Positions 6,532-7,298 of a DNA stretch of 7,298 nt are shown here, piece by piece. The first letter of the stretch is position 1. Each line of letters begins with the position of its first letter. The translations under genes and the position numbers were made by a program. The DNA is taken from NCBI GenBank assembly GCA_017848205.1, contig JAGDDO010000040.1:1-7298 (forward strand). The letters are read 5' to 3'. The notes under the pieces were generated by a model, which was given only the letters and a program-made list of their open reading frames with translations, ran no database searches and had not been told where the DNA came from. The DNA is from Oscillospiraceae bacterium (GTDB lineage Bacteria > Bacillota_A > Clostridia > Oscillospirales > Ruminococcaceae).

Positions 6532-7083
6532 GCAGTTACAGCATTTTCCGTCCCACAGACTTCCGCCTAAAAACCTGCTGTCCGGCCTGTACGGAAGCTC
6601 CGGAACGTCATAGCCTTCATCTTTCATTATCTCTATTTTGTATGCAAGCAGCTCGTACGGTACCCTGTACTCCGCCGCAAACTGAAACAGAGAACCTTCA
6701 CTGTTTTTCATTTTTTCGTAAAGCTCACTGCTTTCGCCGAAAAGAAGTTCGGCAGCAAAAAGATTTGCCTCACGCTCGGTAACTGAAATATCATCGAAAA
6801 AACCGGTGTCAATATGATTTTTTCTGTGAAGTACAGCATGACCGAGTTCATGAGCGATTATAAAGCGCCTTACCACGTCCGGAAGAGTACGGTTATACTG
6901 AATGCAGCTAACTCTTGACACCGTCATGGTCATAGCCTTTATTGCAGTTTCAGAACTGCCGAAATCCGCCTCGCAGAGTATGATATCCATGCACCGGCAA
7001 AGTTCGGAAGGATCAGATGTTTTGTAACGGCTTACAGTTTTTCTGACTTTCTTTCTTATCTCACTGCAGGAAATACCAAGCAT
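6526..7083 (-). CDS. ImmA/IrrE-family zinc metallopeptidase
   Basis: This predicted cytoplasmic zinc protease has 185 residues. The catalytic motif HELGH (78-82) is preceded by RRFIIA and followed by EREANLFAAELL (103-114). H78 and H82 bind zinc, E79 is the catalytic base and E105 is the likely third ligand, as in the ImmA/IrrE (DUF955) family. Relatives cleave or inactivate repressors: ImmA of ICEBs1 acts on ImmR, and IrrE of Deinococcus acts on DdrO after DNA damage. No helix-turn-helix domain is fused here. The protein has eight cysteines, three in the extreme C-terminal CCNCG, a tail I do not recognise from the family. The gene lies 18 bases after an unidentified upstream gene and 4 bases before the polymerase, so it is in the same operon. 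A role in controlling the polymerase or a DNA-damage repressor is inferred; its target is unknown. The start is supported by GGTGAT (7094-7089), 5 bases before the ATG. Confidence 0.88.
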   Translation of the reverse strand: MLGISCSEIRKKVRKTVSRYKTSDPSELCRCMDIILCEADFGSSETAIKAMTMTVSRVSCIQYNRTLPDVVRRFIIAHELGHAVLHRKNHIDTGFFDDISVTEREANLFAAELLFGESSELYEKMKNSEGSLFQFAAEYRVPYELLAYKIEIMKDEGYDVPELPYRPDSRFLGGSLWDGKCCNCG

Positions 7084-7088
7084 TTTAC

Positions 7089-7095
7089 ATCACCC
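7089..7095 (-). promoter_or_regulatory. Atypical ribosome binding site of the metallopeptidase gene
   Basis: The minus strand reads GGGTGAT five bases before the ATG at 7083. As at the polymerase start, the match is to the GGTGAT half of the extended Shine-Dalgarno complement rather than to GGAGG. Finding it at two successive genes suggests a shared style of initiation in this operon. Confidence 0.5.
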
Positions 7096-7101
7096 ACGTT
7101 C

Positions 7102-7298
7102 TTAATCTTTCTTTTTGTACTTGAGCTTTGCCTGTTCCTTGCACTTCATGTAGCCGGCAACCACAGCCTCGAAAAGAGCAGCCTTTTCCTCCATGGGAAC
7201 ATCGCCTCCGGCAAGGAATGCAAGGCTTTCGCCTATAAGTGCATCGGCATCGCGCACCGTACTGCTTCCGAGCCTGCCGGAAACTTCGGCTATGTGAC
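7102..7298 (-). CDS. C-terminal end of an unidentified protein (cut by window edge)
   Basis: An open frame enters from the right edge and ends at TAA (7104-7102), giving 64 full codons before the stop. It contains RDADALIGESLAFLAGG, then VPMEEKAALFEAVVAGYMK, and ends in a lysine-rich tail (KLKYKKKD). The composition is helical, with many Ala, Glu and Leu residues, and codon use and GC content resemble the two genes downstream, which supports real coding. It lies 18 bases upstream of the metallopeptidase start with no terminator or promoter between, so it is most likely the preceding operon member. I do not recognise the family. A repressor cleaved by the protease would be expected near here, but nothing visible in this tail (no helix-turn-helix) shows that it is one. 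Confidence 0.65.
   Translation of the reverse strand, partial: HIAEVSGRLGSSTVRDADALIGESLAFLAGGDVPMEEKAALFEAVVAGYMKCKEQAKLKYKKKD

Noticed and set aside
6522..6782. Plus-strand frame opposite the metallopeptidase gene
   Set aside because: The minus strand carries the HELGH metallopeptidase. The plus-strand frame is a shadow with no initiation signal.
7084..7101. Possible promoter or LexA-type operator between the unidentified gene and the metallopeptidase
   Set aside because: The gap is only 18 bases and holds just the ribosome binding site. I found no inverted GAAC/GTTC pair.
1..7298. Mobile element, prophage or CRISPR signatures around the ImmA-like gene
   Set aside because: ImmA-like proteases are common on integrative elements, but I saw no integrase, XRE repressor, attachment-site repeat, transposase or spaced repeats in the window.

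Overview
The window looks like chromosome of a low-to-mid GC anaerobic Firmicute of the Ruminococcaceae, most likely a Ruminococcus related to R. flavefaciens. The main pointers are a secreted BspA-type leucine-rich-repeat protein ending in a type I dockerin (a cellulosome or cohesin-docking signature), TTGACA/TATAAT-type promoters, GGAG-type ribosome binding sites, and gene families (MepA-like MATE, PAS/GAF/GGDEF, UmuC-like polymerase with a YolD-like partner) typical of gut and rumen Clostridia. The genus call is inferred from gene content; no rRNA or other marker is present.

Layout. Bases 1-208 hold no convincing gene but carry four short hairpins in a row (71-169), one of them terminator-like. 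A near-consensus promoter (209-237) drives the secreted LRR-dockerin gene (289-1668), which ends at a strong intrinsic terminator. A second near-consensus promoter (1760-1788) drives a MATE-family efflux transporter (1868-3196). A bidirectional terminator (3195-3235) separates this plus-strand half from the minus-strand half. A sensor diguanylate cyclase (3278-4702, minus) follows, with its own extended -10 promoter (4739-4767). Immediately upstream of that promoter is the terminator (4779-4821) of a tight minus-strand operon. In transcription order the operon holds the 3' end of an unidentified gene (7102-7298, cut by the window edge), an ImmA/IrrE-family zinc metallopeptidase (6526-7083), a UmuC/UvrX-like Y-family DNA polymerase (5043-6521) and a very short YolD-like protein (4828-5043).

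How the genes work together. The first three genes are separate transcription units: one extracellular or cellulosome-associated protein, one membrane exporter and one cytoplasmic signalling enzyme. The last four form an operon with gaps of 18, 4 and -1 bases and appear translationally coupled. A translesion polymerase with a YolD-like protein is a known Firmicute pairing. The ImmA/IrrE protease directly in front of it is the most interesting element, because relatives of this protease (ImmA in ICEBs1, IrrE in Deinococcus) act by cleaving repressors during DNA-damage responses. A protease-gated mutagenesis cassette is a reasonable hypothesis. The operon's promoter and any cognate repressor lie beyond the right edge. 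No tRNA, rRNA, CRISPR array, insertion sequence or attachment site was seen.
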